From positions 594,698 through 658,697 of the forward strand of contig NZ_GL876933.1 of the NCBI RefSeq assembly GCF_000192575.1: a stretch of 64,000 bases of DNA, read 5' to 3'. Position 1 is the stretch's first letter. Every line of letters starts with the position of its first letter. This document shows, piece by piece, positions 16,269 through 24,831 of this stretch. The DNA comes from Novosphingobium nitrogenifigens DSM 19370. Lineage in GTDB: Bacteria > Pseudomonadota > Alphaproteobacteria > Sphingomonadales > Sphingomonadaceae. The notes under the pieces are model-generated. The model ran no database searches. It was given only the letters and a program-made list of their open reading frames with translations, and was not told the DNA's origin. Made by a program: the position numbers and the translations under genes.

Positions 16269-17723
16269 ATGAAGGAACGGGCCCTGTCTTTCGGGGATAT
16301 GGTATCGGAAACCATGACGAGCCATTCACCCGACACTCCGGCAGGGCACGATCCGGTTGCTGTGGGCCAGATGGCCGGTGGTAATGCGGTCAGCGGCGAT
16401 GCAGTCGACAGCATTCCCGCTCCGGGGCGGCTGTTCATGTTCGCGCTTCAGCATGTGCTGGTCATGTATGCGGGGGCGGTCACTGTCCCCCTCGTCATGG
16501 GACAGGCCTTGCACCTCTCGCCTTCGGGGCTGACTTTGCTGGTTTGCGCCGATCTCGTCGCGGCGGGGATCGTCACGCTGATCCAGACGCTCGGCATTCC
16601 CGGTGTCGGCATTCGCCTGCCGATCATGATGGGGGTGACCTTCGTTTCGGTCAGTCCCATGCTCGCCTTGCTTGCCGCCGCGCCCGAAACCACGGCGGCG
16701 CGGGTCGCCATGTTGCCCACGATCTATGGCGCGGTCATTGTCGGGGGGATCTTCGGCCTGATCGTCGCGCCTTTCGTCGGGCGTATGCAGCGCTTCTTCC
16801 CTCCGACCGTTACCGGCACGGTCATTCTGGTCATCGGCCTTTCGCTCATGCGCATCGCGATCGACTGGGCCGCAGGCGGGCAGCCAAGCGACGTGACCTA
16901 TGGTCAGCCGTCCAATCTCGGGATCGCGTTGCTGACGCTTGTCACCATTTTCATGCTGATCAAGTTCAGCCGGGGGCCGCTGCGCTATGGCGCGATCCTG
17001 TTCGGGGTGGTCATCGGCACGCTGGTTGCCGCCCTGTTCGGCCATGCCGACTTTTCCGAAGTCGCCCGCGCGCCGTGGTTCGCGCTGATCCTGCCGTTCC
17101 AGTTCGGCCTGCCGCGTTTCGAAGCACCGATCTCGCTTGCCATGTGCTTCGTCATGCTGGTCTCGATGGTTGAATCCTTCGGCATGTTCCTGACGGCAGG
17201 GGTTCTGGTCGGACGTCCGGCCGATGCCCGCGACCTGACGCGCGGTTTGCGCGCTGATGCGCTCGGCACGCTGATCGGCGGGATCTTCAATACCTTTCCC
17301 TATACCTCCTATGCCCAGAATCTCGGCCTGCTCAGCATGACCGGGGTGCGCTCGCGCTATGTCTGCGCGGCGGGCGGGGCGATCCTGATCGCGCTTGGCC
17401 TCTGTCCGAAACTGGCGGCGATCGTCGCGGCCGTTCCGCTCAGCGTGCTCGGGGGCGCAGGGCTTGTCATGTTCGGTATGATTGCGGCAACCGGGGTGCG
17501 CATCCTGTCGGAAGTCGAACTGACTTACGAACGCCTCGCGGTGATTGCCGCGTCGGTCGCCATGGGGCTCATTCCCGTCCTGTCGCAGAAGTTCTTTCAG
17601 TACATGCCGCCCGTGCTCGGCCCGATCCTTCATTCGGGCATCGTGCTCGCGTCGGCGACGGCCATGATCCTCAATCTCTTCCTCCACGGCAGCTCGACGG
17701 TCGCCGAGAGCCCGGCGGAATAA
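16269..17723 (+). CDS. NCS2-family urate/xanthine permease
   Basis: A 484-residue inner-membrane transporter of the nucleobase:cation symporter-2 family. TM1 has FALQHVLVMYAGAVTVPL with the conserved Gln-His, and the substrate-binding region is seen at MVESFGMFLTAGVLVGR (Glu-Ser). About 14 hydrophobic segments are present. The sequence resembles urate/xanthine carriers (UacT, PucJK) more than uracil permeases. It would bring purine across the inner membrane as a proton symport, after the TonB receptor at 13892. The N-terminus is about 45 residues longer than usual; an internal ATG at 16314 (MTSHSPD) is an alternative start. The ATG at 16269 follows GGAGAACC. Confidence 0.92.
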   Translation: MKERALSFGDMVSETMTSHSPDTPAGHDPVAVGQMAGGNAVSGDAVDSIPAPGRLFMFALQHVLVMYAGAVTVPLVMGQALHLSPSGLTLLVCADLVAAGIVTLIQTLGIPGVGIRLPIMMGVTFVSVSPMLALLAAAPETTAARVAMLPTIYGAVIVGGIFGLIVAPFVGRMQRFFPPTVTGTVILVIGLSLMRIAIDWAAGGQPSDVTYGQPSNLGIALLTLVTIFMLIKFSRGPLRYGAILFGVVIGTLVAALFGHADFSEVARAPWFALILPFQFGLPRFEAPISLAMCFVMLVSMVESFGMFLTAGVLVGRPADARDLTRGLRADALGTLIGGIFNTFPYTSYAQNLGLLSMTGVRSRYVCAAGGAILIALGLCPKLAAIVAAVPLSVLGGAGLVMFGMIAATGVRILSEVELTYERLAVIAASVAMGLIPVLSQKFFQYMPPVLGPILHSGIVLASATAMILNLFLHGSSTVAESPAE

Positions 17724-17776
17724 GGTCGGGCGTTCCTGCCCGTCCCGAGCCCCCTGTTTTCACGGAGTTCTTCTCC

Positions 17777-18724
17777 ATGTCCGGCACCATCACCATTCCC
17801 GTGCTCAGCGGGCAGAAGCTCTTTGCCGGTGATCCGGCGGAAATCGCGGCCTTGCGCCGGGCCGCCGAGCGTCACGGTTTCCTCTATCTGGTCGATCACG
17901 GGATCGATCCGGCCCTGATCGCGGGCGTTTTTGAGCAAGCCCATGCGTTCTTTGCGCGGCCCGATGCGGACAAGGATGCCGTGCATCTCGATCGCACCCG
18001 TCACCGGCTTGGCTGGGAACCGCTCAAGGCCCAGACGCTTGAAGAAGGTTCTCCGCCCGATCTCAAGGAAGGGTTCTACGTCGGACCCGATGTGACCGCC
18101 GACGATCCGCGGGTGCTGGCCGGACGTTTCGGTGTCGGGCCCAACCAGTGGCCCGGGGACATGCCGGAATTCCAGGCGACGATGAATGCCTATTTCACGG
18201 CAGCGGCAAGCCTTGCCGCAGATGTCATGGGCGCGTTGGCGCTCGCGCTCGATCTGCCGGGCGATTATTTTGACGATTTCAACCGCGACGCCTCGTGCCG
18301 GTTGCGGCTGCTGCATTACCCGCCGCAACCGGCCAATCCCCAGCCGGGCGAAAAGGGATGTGGCGCACATACCGATTTCGGCTCGGTCACCCTCTTGCTT
18401 CAGGACGAGGCGGGCGGGTTGCAGGTGCAGGACGTCGTGACCGGGGAATGGATCGACGCGCCGCCGATCGCGGGGGCCTATGTCGTCAATCTGGGTGACC
18501 TCATCGCGCGCTGGACCAATCACCGGTTCCAGTCCAACCCGCACCGGGTGATCAACCGCTCGGGCAAGGAGCGCTATTCGGTCCCGTTCTTCTTCACCGG
18601 CAATCCCGACTATGTCGTCGAATGCCTGCCGACTTGCCTCGCGCCGGGTGAAACCCCGAAATACCCGCCGATCACCACCGAGCGTCACCTCGCCGAATCC
18701 TATGCGCGCACGTACGGTGGGTAA
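17777..18724 (+). CDS. Isopenicillin-N-synthase-like 2-oxoglutarate/Fe(II) oxygenase
   Basis: A 315-residue non-haem iron oxygenase with the jelly-roll facial triad: His198 and Asp200 in GAHTDFG and His256 in NPHRVIN, plus Arg266-x-Ser268 in KERYSVPFF for 2-oxoglutarate. The N-terminal helical domain (GFLYLVDHGID) is that of the isopenicillin N synthase/gibberellin oxidase superfamily. Its substrate is unknown. It lies between the urate permease and an alpha/beta hydrolase in a purine-catabolic island, so oxidation of a purine, methylpurine or ureide is plausible, but no known purine enzyme of this family was recognised; fungal xanthine dioxygenase belongs to the different TauD type. Confidence 0.88.
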   Translation: MSGTITIPVLSGQKLFAGDPAEIAALRRAAERHGFLYLVDHGIDPALIAGVFEQAHAFFARPDADKDAVHLDRTRHRLGWEPLKAQTLEEGSPPDLKEGFYVGPDVTADDPRVLAGRFGVGPNQWPGDMPEFQATMNAYFTAAASLAADVMGALALALDLPGDYFDDFNRDASCRLRLLHYPPQPANPQPGEKGCGAHTDFGSVTLLLQDEAGGLQVQDVVTGEWIDAPPIAGAYVVNLGDLIARWTNHRFQSNPHRVINRSGKERYSVPFFFTGNPDYVVECLPTCLAPGETPKYPPITTERHLAESYARTYGG

Positions 18725-19481
18725 GGTGGCCAACGGCACGCTCGTGATGATCCACGGCGCCTGGCAGGGAAGCTGGGCTTTCGACGCGTGGCGCCCGCAT
18801 TGCGAAGCGCGCGGCTGGCGGACCGTGGCGGTCGATCTTCCCGGCAACGGCTGGAACCCCGAACCGCTCGCGGACGGGCTCGACCACTGCGCTCGCCATG
18901 TCGCGCACGTGATCGAGGAACAGCCCGGACCTTGCGTGGTGGTAGGCCACAGCGGCGGCGGCCTGACGGCAAGCCAGGTGGCCGAACTCGTGCCCGACCG
19001 CATCGCCGCGCTCGTCTATCTGGTGGGCATGATGCTGCCTTCGGGCATGAGCTTTGCCGAACTGGTGGCTCATGCGCGCACCCTGCATCCCGGTGCCGAT
19101 TTCGGCGGCATCGTGCCGTTCCTCGAACGCAGTGCGGACGGTAGCGCGACGTCGGTCCCGGTCGAGGCCGCGCTCGAGATATTCCTTCACGATTGCTCGC
19201 CCGAGGCTGCGCGCAAGGCGGCGCAGGCGCTGCGTCCGCAGCCTGAAACGGGCCGGGCGGTCGCCCCCACCGTCACCGCCGAGCGTTATGGCCGGGTGCC
19301 GCGGGTCTATGTCGAAGCCTTGCGCGATCGTTCGATCGACATCCGCCTGCAACGGGCGATGCAGGATCTGGGGCCCGGGGCGCGGCGGATCAGCCTCGAT
19401 TGCGGGCACGTCCCGCAACTCGCCATGCCCGAAATCCTGACCGCGCATTTGTGCGAGACGCTGGACAGTATGGATTTCTGA
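18702..19481 (+). CDS. Alpha/beta hydrolase of unknown substrate
   Basis: A 259-residue alpha/beta hydrolase. MIHGAWQGSWAFDAW provides the oxyanion region, GHSGGGLTAS the nucleophile Ser, and CGHVPQLAMPE the catalytic His close to the C-terminus. The pattern resembles plant methylesterase/hydroxynitrile lyase-like and bacterial salicylate esterase groups, so ester or amide cleavage is expected. Start is uncertain: ATG at 18702 overlaps the oxygenase gene by 23 nt, and GTG codons at 18717 and 18726 are alternatives. Its coupling to the 2-oxoglutarate oxygenase suggests they act in sequence; neither has a place in the standard urate pathway. Confidence 0.8.
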   Translation: MRARTVGKVANGTLVMIHGAWQGSWAFDAWRPHCEARGWRTVAVDLPGNGWNPEPLADGLDHCARHVAHVIEEQPGPCVVVGHSGGGLTASQVAELVPDRIAALVYLVGMMLPSGMSFAELVAHARTLHPGADFGGIVPFLERSADGSATSVPVEAALEIFLHDCSPEAARKAAQALRPQPETGRAVAPTVTAERYGRVPRVYVEALRDRSIDIRLQRAMQDLGPGARRISLDCGHVPQLAMPEILTAHLCETLDSMDF

Positions 19482-19494
19482 TCCGAAAGACCGG

Positions 19495-19508
19495 CGATTA
19501 TGTAATCG
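19495..19508. promoter_or_regulatory. Palindrome upstream of the LysR gene
   Basis: CGATTA-TG-TAATCG is a perfect inverted repeat in the 85-bp gap before the LysR gene. It may be an autoregulatory site. It does not match the CTCATTTTGAG operator of the three catabolic and transport promoters. Confidence 0.35.
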
Positions 19509-19566
19509 GCACGCGGAGTTGCAGGCCTCTCCGGCGCGAGCGGATCTTTGGAAAGGACGAGAGCCC

Positions 19567-20478
19567 ATGCTGTTCGGCAAGGCGGCCATCTATTTCGACG
19601 AAGTGGTACGGCGTGGCGCCCTGCGCCGGGCGGCCGATTCCCTGCGGATTGCCCCTTCGGCGATCGACCGGCAGATCCTGCAACTCGAAGAGGAAATCGG
19701 CGCGCCCCTGTTCGAGCGCACGTCGAGCGGGATGCGGATGACAGCGGCGGGCGAATTGCTGGTCGACGGGGTCCGCCGCTGGCGCCGCGATTTTCAGCGG
19801 ATCCAGTCCGAGATCGACAATCTGATCGGCCTGCGGCGGGGCGAAGTCACGATCGGCATTATCGAGGGGGCCGCCGAATTCCTTGCGACCTGCCTCACTT
19901 CGTTTCGCGAGACGTATCCCGGCATTCATTTCCGGATCGAGGTCGGCGGCGCCTATGCCGTGGTCGAACAGGTCCTGCGCAACGAGATCGACCTCGGCAT
20001 CACGTTCAACCCGCCGGAAAACCCATCGGTCCGGGTCGAACGCACGCTGCTTTACGGGCTGGGCGTCGTCACGCCGCCCGATCATCCGCTGGCCACGCAG
20101 CAGTCGGTGAACCTGTTCGAATGCGTCGGCTATCCGATGATCATTCCCAACGAGAACCTCTCGCTGCGGCGCATGCTCGACAAGCTGTGGCAAGCGAACA
20201 TGACCGGGCAAGTGCGCGGCATTGCCGAAGTCAACAATACCCGGACCATGAAGGCGTTGGTGCAGGACGGCATCGGCATCGGCTGGCTGACCGAATTCGA
20301 CGTGATGAAGGAATTGAAGGAAGGCTCGCTGGTCTTCGTCCCGGTCGCGGGTGAAGGGCTGGAAGCCTCGAGCCTGTCGCTGATCACCGGGGGCGGGCGT
20401 TCGATGTCGGTGCCCGCCTCGCTGTTCTGTCAGCATGTTTCGAGCGGCATGGAGCAGTTGGGCGCGCCGATCGTCTGA
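19567..20478 (+). CDS. LysR-family transcriptional regulator
   Basis: A 303-residue LysR-type regulator: N-terminal winged helix (YFDEVVRRGALRRAADSLRIAPSAIDRQI, about residues 8-36) with the usual linker helix, then a periplasmic-binding-like effector domain starting near GEVTIGIIEGA. Located inside the purine island between the transport operon and operon B, it is the only regulator encoded there and the best candidate for binding the shared T-N11-A type operators at 13689, 13728 and 24742. The inducer could be urate, allantoin or oxalurate (inference). ATG at 19567 follows GGAAAGGACGAGAG; the frame extends upstream to 19519 without a good ribosome site. Confidence 0.88.
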   Translation: MLFGKAAIYFDEVVRRGALRRAADSLRIAPSAIDRQILQLEEEIGAPLFERTSSGMRMTAAGELLVDGVRRWRRDFQRIQSEIDNLIGLRRGEVTIGIIEGAAEFLATCLTSFRETYPGIHFRIEVGGAYAVVEQVLRNEIDLGITFNPPENPSVRVERTLLYGLGVVTPPDHPLATQQSVNLFECVGYPMIIPNENLSLRRMLDKLWQANMTGQVRGIAEVNNTRTMKALVQDGIGIGWLTEFDVMKELKEGSLVFVPVAGEGLEASSLSLITGGGRSMSVPASLFCQHVSSGMEQLGAPIV

Positions 20479-20503
20479 TCGGGATGCCCGATGCCGCCTT
20501 CAT

Positions 20504-20884
20504 TCAATGCGTGGTGCCCTCCAGGCTGACGTGGGCGGAGACCACTTTCCAGCCGTCGGGGAACTTGACCCAGCTTTGCGACTGGCGCCCGCGCCGGTCC
20601 GATCCTTCGCGGAAGAATTCCGCGTCGACCGTGGCAAAGCGGTCGCCATAGACGGTGATCGCCACGTGGCCGAGCTTGCGCTGGGGTGATCCGCCGCGTC
20701 CCTTGCGGAATTCGCGGATCGCCTCGATCCCCCAGAGGACTTCGCCGACGCCGAAACGGTTGGTGGTCGGCGCGTCGTGGAACAAGGCGTCCATGGCGGG
20801 AATGTCGTCGGTCATGAGCGCGCGTTCATAGGCTTCGAACGCGGCGGTCACTTCGGCCACGAGCACGGGGTCGTCGATGGTCAT
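20504..20884 (-). CDS. hpxZ: HpxZ/AtzH-like protein (DUF3225, NTF2 fold)
   Basis: A 126-residue SnoaL/NTF2-like protein matching DUF3225: N-terminal helix AAFEAYERALMTDD, the stretch FHDAPTTNRFGVGEVLWG and the C-terminal GWKVVSAHVSLE. In purine degraders it is HpxZ, required for oxalurate use; the s-triazine homologue AtzH is a 1,3-dicarboxyurea deamidase, so a small amidase role here is reasonable. It is the last gene of operon B and overlaps puuE by 4 nt. It faces the LysR gene convergently across about 25 bp. Confidence 0.85.
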   Translation of the reverse strand: MTIDDPVLVAEVTAAFEAYERALMTDDIPAMDALFHDAPTTNRFGVGEVLWGIEAIREFRKGRGGSPQRKLGHVAITVYGDRFATVDAEFFREGSDRRGRQSQSWVKFPDGWKVVSAHVSLEGTTH

Positions 20885-21777
20885 GCGGATGCTTTCCCGA
20901 AAGGGTGGTGTTCGATCCAGTGGCGGGCGATGTCGATGCGCCGGGCGATCCATGCGTCGCCGCTTGCCATGACATGGTCGAGGAAACGGGCGATGGCGCG
21001 TGCCCGTCCGGGGCGACCGGCAATGCGCCCGTGCAGGCCGATCGACATCATCCGTCCGCCTTCCTCGCGCAACTGGTCGAATGTGTCGCGCAGATAGCGG
21101 AAGAACTGCTCGCCCTCGGTAAAGCCGTTGAGCGCGACGATCTTCATGTCGTTGGCGTCGAGCGAATAGGGGACGATCAACTGCGCCTTGCCGTGGCGGT
21201 CGTCCCAATAGGGCACGTCGTCGGCATAGCTGTCGGCGTCATAGAGGAAGCCGCCTTCCTCGGCGACGAGGCGGGCAGTGTTGGGACTGGTCCGCCCCTG
21301 ATACCAGCCCAGCGGGCGCGTGCCGGTCAGGCGAGTGTGGGTGGCGATGGCGCGGGCGATATGCTCACGCTCGACCGCTTCGGGGACGTCCTGATAATCG
21401 ATCCAGCGATAGCCGTGCGAGGCGATTTCCCAATCGGCGCTCATCATGGCCTCGACCGCGTCCGGGTTCATCTCCATCGCGGCGGCAACGCCAAAGACGG
21501 TGACGGGAACGCCGCGTTCGGTAAAGAGGCGATGCAGCCGCCAGAAGCCCGCGCGGCTGCCGTATTCATACAGGCTTTCCATCGCCATCGCGCGACCGGG
21601 ATGGCGTGCGGCGCCGACCATTTCGGACAGGAACCCTTCGGACAGCGGATCGCCGTTGAGGACGCAGTTTTCCGCGCCTTCCTCGTAATTGATGACGAAT
21701 TGCACGGCGACGCGCGCGCCGCCCGGCCATGCGGCGGCAGGGGGACAGGCGCCGTATCCGACAAGATCGCGTGTCAT
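20881..21777 (-). CDS. puuE: Allantoinase, PuuE type (polysaccharide-deacetylase fold)
   Basis: A 298-residue member of the polysaccharide deacetylase superfamily with the PuuE signature: VQFVINYEEGAENCVLNGD at the N-terminus, EYGSRAGFWRLHRLF and SHGYRWIDY. PuuE hydrolyses (S)-allantoin to allantoate without the metal centre of the amidohydrolase-type allantoinase AllB. The ATG at 21777 overlaps the stop of the allantoate hydrolase gene by 4 nt, so the enzymes for two consecutive steps are coupled. The frame extends upstream, but that part is antiparallel to nothing recognisable and overlaps the previous gene. Confidence 0.92.
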   Translation of the reverse strand: MTRDLVGYGACPPAAAWPGGARVAVQFVINYEEGAENCVLNGDPLSEGFLSEMVGAARHPGRAMAMESLYEYGSRAGFWRLHRLFTERGVPVTVFGVAAAMEMNPDAVEAMMSADWEIASHGYRWIDYQDVPEAVEREHIARAIATHTRLTGTRPLGWYQGRTSPNTARLVAEEGGFLYDADSYADDVPYWDDRHGKAQLIVPYSLDANDMKIVALNGFTEGEQFFRYLRDTFDQLREEGGRMMSIGLHGRIAGRPGRARAIARFLDHVMASGDAWIARRIDIARHWIEHHPFGKASA

Positions 21778-22991
21778 GCATTCTCCATGATGAAGCCCAG
21801 CATCACTGCCAGCGCGGCTTGCGCATCGGCGGGATCGACGTGTTCGGCGGGATTGTGGCTGATCCCCTCGCGACAACGGATGAACAGCATGGCGGTGGGC
21901 GCGAGCGAAGCCATGACCATGGCATCGTGCCCGGCGCCCGACACCAGCCGCCGCGACGGATGCCCGGCCGCGACCAATGCGGTTTCGAGACGCGCGGCAA
22001 GGTCCGCGTCGCAGGGACTGGCGGCCAGATCGTGGACTTGCTCGATCGCGATGCCGAGCCCGCGCCGGTCGGCGACGGCGCGCAGGGCGGCAAGGATCGC
22101 CTTGGCCGCGCGGTCGCGGTGCGCGTTCTCTCCGGCGCGGATGTCGACGGTAAAGCGCACTTCGCCCGGAATGACATTGGCAGCCCCCGGCATCGCTTCG
22201 ATCCGCCCGACTGTCGCGACGAGATCCGAGGCGTCGTCACGCGCGATCGTTTCGACCGCGAGCACCATTTCGGCCGCCCCCGCCAGGGCGTCGCGTCGCA
22301 GGGGCATCGAAGTCGTGCCGGCATGACCGGCCGTGCCCGCGACCGTCACCGACAGGCGCAGCTGGGCGGCAATGCCGGTGACGACGCCGAGTGCCAGCCC
22401 TTCGGCCTCGAGCACCGGGCCCTGTTCGATATGGGCTTCGAAATAGGCGCGCGCGCCGGGATGGCGTGCCTGTACCAGCCGATCCGGCGCGGACCCGAAC
22501 CCGGCCAGCGCCTCGGCCAGCGTGATCCCGTTCGCATCAGTCATCTCGGGCACGGTTTCGAGCAGGCCTGCGAGTGCCTTGCTGGTCAACATGGCGGCGG
22601 GAAAGCGGCTGCCTTCCTCGTCGCCAAAGCCGATCACCTCGATCGGGAAAGGCAGGCGGCGACCCTGTTCATGGAGAGCAGCGACGCATTCGATGCCCAG
22701 CATGACGCCCAGCGGACCGTCATAGAACCCCGCATTGCGCACGCTGTCGAGATGGCTGCCGATCAGCAGGGGGGGGGCGTCCGCAGTTCCTTCGTAGCGG
22801 CCGATGAGGTTGGCGGCAGCATCGATCCGGGTGGTCATGCCCGCTTCGCGCATCCATTGCCCGACCCGGTCGAGCGTGGCGCGATAGGCGGGGGTCAGCC
22901 ATGCGCGATAGAGCCCGCCTTCCATGTCGGAATAGGGGGGGCATCCCAGTTCGGCGCAGCGCGCGACGGCGCGGGCGCCGCCATTCGTCAT
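21774..22991 (-). CDS. allC: Allantoate amidohydrolase (M20 metallopeptidase family)
   Basis: A 405-residue member of the M20 amidase/hydantoinase family. Metal ligands are visible in IGSHLDSVRNAGFYDGPLGV (His, Asp) and GFGDEEGSRF (Glu-Glu); GHAGTTSMPLRRDAL is the dimerisation/substrate segment typical of allantoate amidohydrolase and N-carbamoylase enzymes. In this operon, after puuE in the pathway, it should cleave allantoate to ureidoglycine, CO2 and ammonia. N-carbamoyl-amino acid hydrolase or beta-ureidopropionase activity cannot be ruled out from sequence alone. ATG at 22991 forms a one-base overlap (TGATG) with the hpxW stop; a GTG two codons upstream is possible. Confidence 0.87.
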   Translation of the reverse strand: MTNGGARAVARCAELGCPPYSDMEGGLYRAWLTPAYRATLDRVGQWMREAGMTTRIDAAANLIGRYEGTADAPPLLIGSHLDSVRNAGFYDGPLGVMLGIECVAALHEQGRRLPFPIEVIGFGDEEGSRFPAAMLTSKALAGLLETVPEMTDANGITLAEALAGFGSAPDRLVQARHPGARAYFEAHIEQGPVLEAEGLALGVVTGIAAQLRLSVTVAGTAGHAGTTSMPLRRDALAGAAEMVLAVETIARDDASDLVATVGRIEAMPGAANVIPGEVRFTVDIRAGENAHRDRAAKAILAALRAVADRRGLGIAIEQVHDLAASPCDADLAARLETALVAAGHPSRRLVSGAGHDAMVMASLAPTAMLFIRCREGISHNPAEHVDPADAQAALAVMLGFIMENA

Positions 22992-24631
22992 CACCACGCG
23001 GCAACTCCGCCATCACTGCGCGGATCGGTCGCCCCGGCAAAGCTGCCGTCGGCAAGGCGCACGAGGGCCCCGGCATGGCCCATCATCGCGGTCAGCCCGC
23101 CGACGCGTTCGACATCGTGGCCGGCTGCGGCAAGACGATCATAGACTTCGGGGGCGAACCCGTCCTCGATCTTGAGCGTGGTCGACTGGTCGCCCCATGT
23201 TCGTCCGAGCAGCCAGCGCGGCGAACTGATCGCCTGTTGCAGGTCGGTGCCGAAGCGGGCGTAGCGGCTGAACAGGGCGGCCTGCGTCTGCGGCTGGCCT
23301 TCGCCGCCCATGGTGCCATAGGCCATGACGCGTCCGTCGTCGAATGTCGCGAGCGCGGGATTGAGCGTGTGGAACGGCTTGCGCCCCGGCTTCAGCGCGT
23401 TCCAGCCCGACGGCGCAAGACGGAACGAGGCGCCCCGGTTCTGCCAGGTGATGCCGGTGCGGGGCAGGACCAGCCCCGAGCCGAATTCGAAATAGGTCGA
23501 CTGGATGCACGAGACGACTTGCCCCTTGGCATCGGCGGCGCCGAACCAGCAGGTGTCGCCCCACTGCGTCGGTTGCGGCCAAGGCAGGGCGTGGGCCGGA
23601 TCGACCTGCGCAGCCATGGTATCGAGCGCGGCGGCATTGTCGAGCAGGGCCTGCGGGTCGTCCTCCATATAGGCGACGTCGCCGCAATGGCGGTCGCGCC
23701 AGAGAAAGGCCTGCTTGGTCGCCTCGACAAGTGCGTGGACGTGCTCGAAACTGTCGACGTCCCCGGCGGCGAGGCGGTCGAACAAGGCCAGGATCAGCAG
23801 CGAGGCGGCCCCTTGCGTCGGCGGGGCGGAATTGAACAGGGTCCCGTGGCGCGTGATCGTGCGCAGGGGCGCCGGGCGCGTTGCCTGATGGGCGGCAAGG
23901 TCGGCGGCCGAGACCGGGCTGCCGAGCTCAGCGAGATCGGCGGCGATGTCGGCACCAAGCGCCCCGCGATAGAAGCTGTCGAGACCGTCCTGTGCCAGAC
24001 GGCGCAGGGTTTCAGCCAGAACCGGCTGGCGCAGCACGTCCCCGGCGACGAGCGGGCGGCCTTCGGGTTCGAACGTCGAGGCCCAGGCGCCGGGCTGGTT
24101 ACGCAGTTCGGGGCCCTTGGCGGCGGCAATCTCGGCGCCGCCCGCCGTGACCGCGACACCGGCTTCGGCATGGGCAATGGCATCGGCGACAAGGCGGGAA
24201 AGCGGCAGGGTGCCGCTGTCGCTCGCAAGGGCGGCTTCCCAGGCCGAGATCGTGCCTGCGACGGTATTGGCAGCGAGCGGCCCGCGCCAGGGCACGCTGT
24301 CATGCCCGGCATAGAGGTCGAGCGTGGCGGTTCCGGCCGCGCCGCCGCAACCGTGAATGCCGTGGATGCGCCCGTCGGCCTCGCGGATGACCCAGAAACC
24401 GTCGCCGCCGATCCCGGTCATGTGGGGATAGACGACGGCAAGAGAGGCCGCGACCGCGACGCAGGCTTCGACCGCGCTGCCGCCGTCGCGCAGGACCGAA
24501 AGCCCGGCTTCGCTGGCCAGATGATGTGGCGCGGTCACGATGCCCCGTTCGCCCAGGACGGTCCGCATTTCGGAGGCGGATGTCGCAGGCTTGTGTGCGG
24601 GGCCGTTATCCTGACTTTTCAATGTTCTCAT
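22991..24631 (-). CDS. hpxW: Oxamate amidohydrolase HpxW (gamma-glutamyltransferase family)
   Basis: A 546-residue Ntn-hydrolase of the gamma-glutamyltransferase superfamily. The large-subunit part begins with RGIVTAPHHLASEAGLSVL, and autoprocessing would occur before Thr360 in the motif GDTCWFGAADAKG, giving a small subunit that ends near the C-terminus with the GHAGALVRL...ATDPRSDG block. No signal peptide is seen, unlike periplasmic GGT, which fits HpxW, a cytoplasmic enzyme hydrolysing oxamate to oxalate and ammonia. Neighbours hpxZ, puuE and allC support this. ATG at 24631 has AGGA upstream; an ATG at 24655 is an alternative. First gene of operon B. Confidence 0.85.
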   Translation of the reverse strand: MRTLKSQDNGPAHKPATSASEMRTVLGERGIVTAPHHLASEAGLSVLRDGGSAVEACVAVAASLAVVYPHMTGIGGDGFWVIREADGRIHGIHGCGGAAGTATLDLYAGHDSVPWRGPLAANTVAGTISAWEAALASDSGTLPLSRLVADAIAHAEAGVAVTAGGAEIAAAKGPELRNQPGAWASTFEPEGRPLVAGDVLRQPVLAETLRRLAQDGLDSFYRGALGADIAADLAELGSPVSAADLAAHQATRPAPLRTITRHGTLFNSAPPTQGAASLLILALFDRLAAGDVDSFEHVHALVEATKQAFLWRDRHCGDVAYMEDDPQALLDNAAALDTMAAQVDPAHALPWPQPTQWGDTCWFGAADAKGQVVSCIQSTYFEFGSGLVLPRTGITWQNRGASFRLAPSGWNALKPGRKPFHTLNPALATFDDGRVMAYGTMGGEGQPQTQAALFSRYARFGTDLQQAISSPRWLLGRTWGDQSTTLKIEDGFAPEVYDRLAAAGHDVERVGGLTAMMGHAGALVRLADGSFAGATDPRSDGGVAAW

Positions 24632-24712
24632 GATCCTGCCGATTGTCTCGCCCATGCGGCAGGGCTTCGATGCACCCGGCTCGCTCGCGGGGACTGTGCA
24701 ATGCGAACCGTT

Positions 24713-24756
24713 CGAAATCTATAAGCGTTTCTCGATGGCTGTGTTCGCAAAATGAG
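24713..24756 (-). promoter_or_regulatory. hpxW operon promoter with ureide-regulon operator
   Basis: Read leftward: CTCATTTTGCGAACA (24756-24742), 19 nt, then ATAGATTTCG (24722-24713). Both boxes and the exact distance match the pucG promoter at 13660-13703; only one operator base differs. GAACAC and TATAGA, 17 nt apart, are candidate -35 and -10 hexamers. The start codon of hpxW lies about 80 nt downstream. Confidence 0.68.
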
Positions 24757-24831
24757 ATCTTTGGCCATCCATGGGGCTTGCCGGGCCCGGCCCAAAGGTT
24801 GCGGTGACAGCGAACCCGTTCATCGGTATGA

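Noticed and set aside
17777..18724. Assignment of the oxygenase as xanthine dioxygenase
   Set aside because: Known xanthine/alpha-ketoglutarate dioxygenase is of the TauD type; this protein is isopenicillin-N-synthase-like, so the name is not justified.
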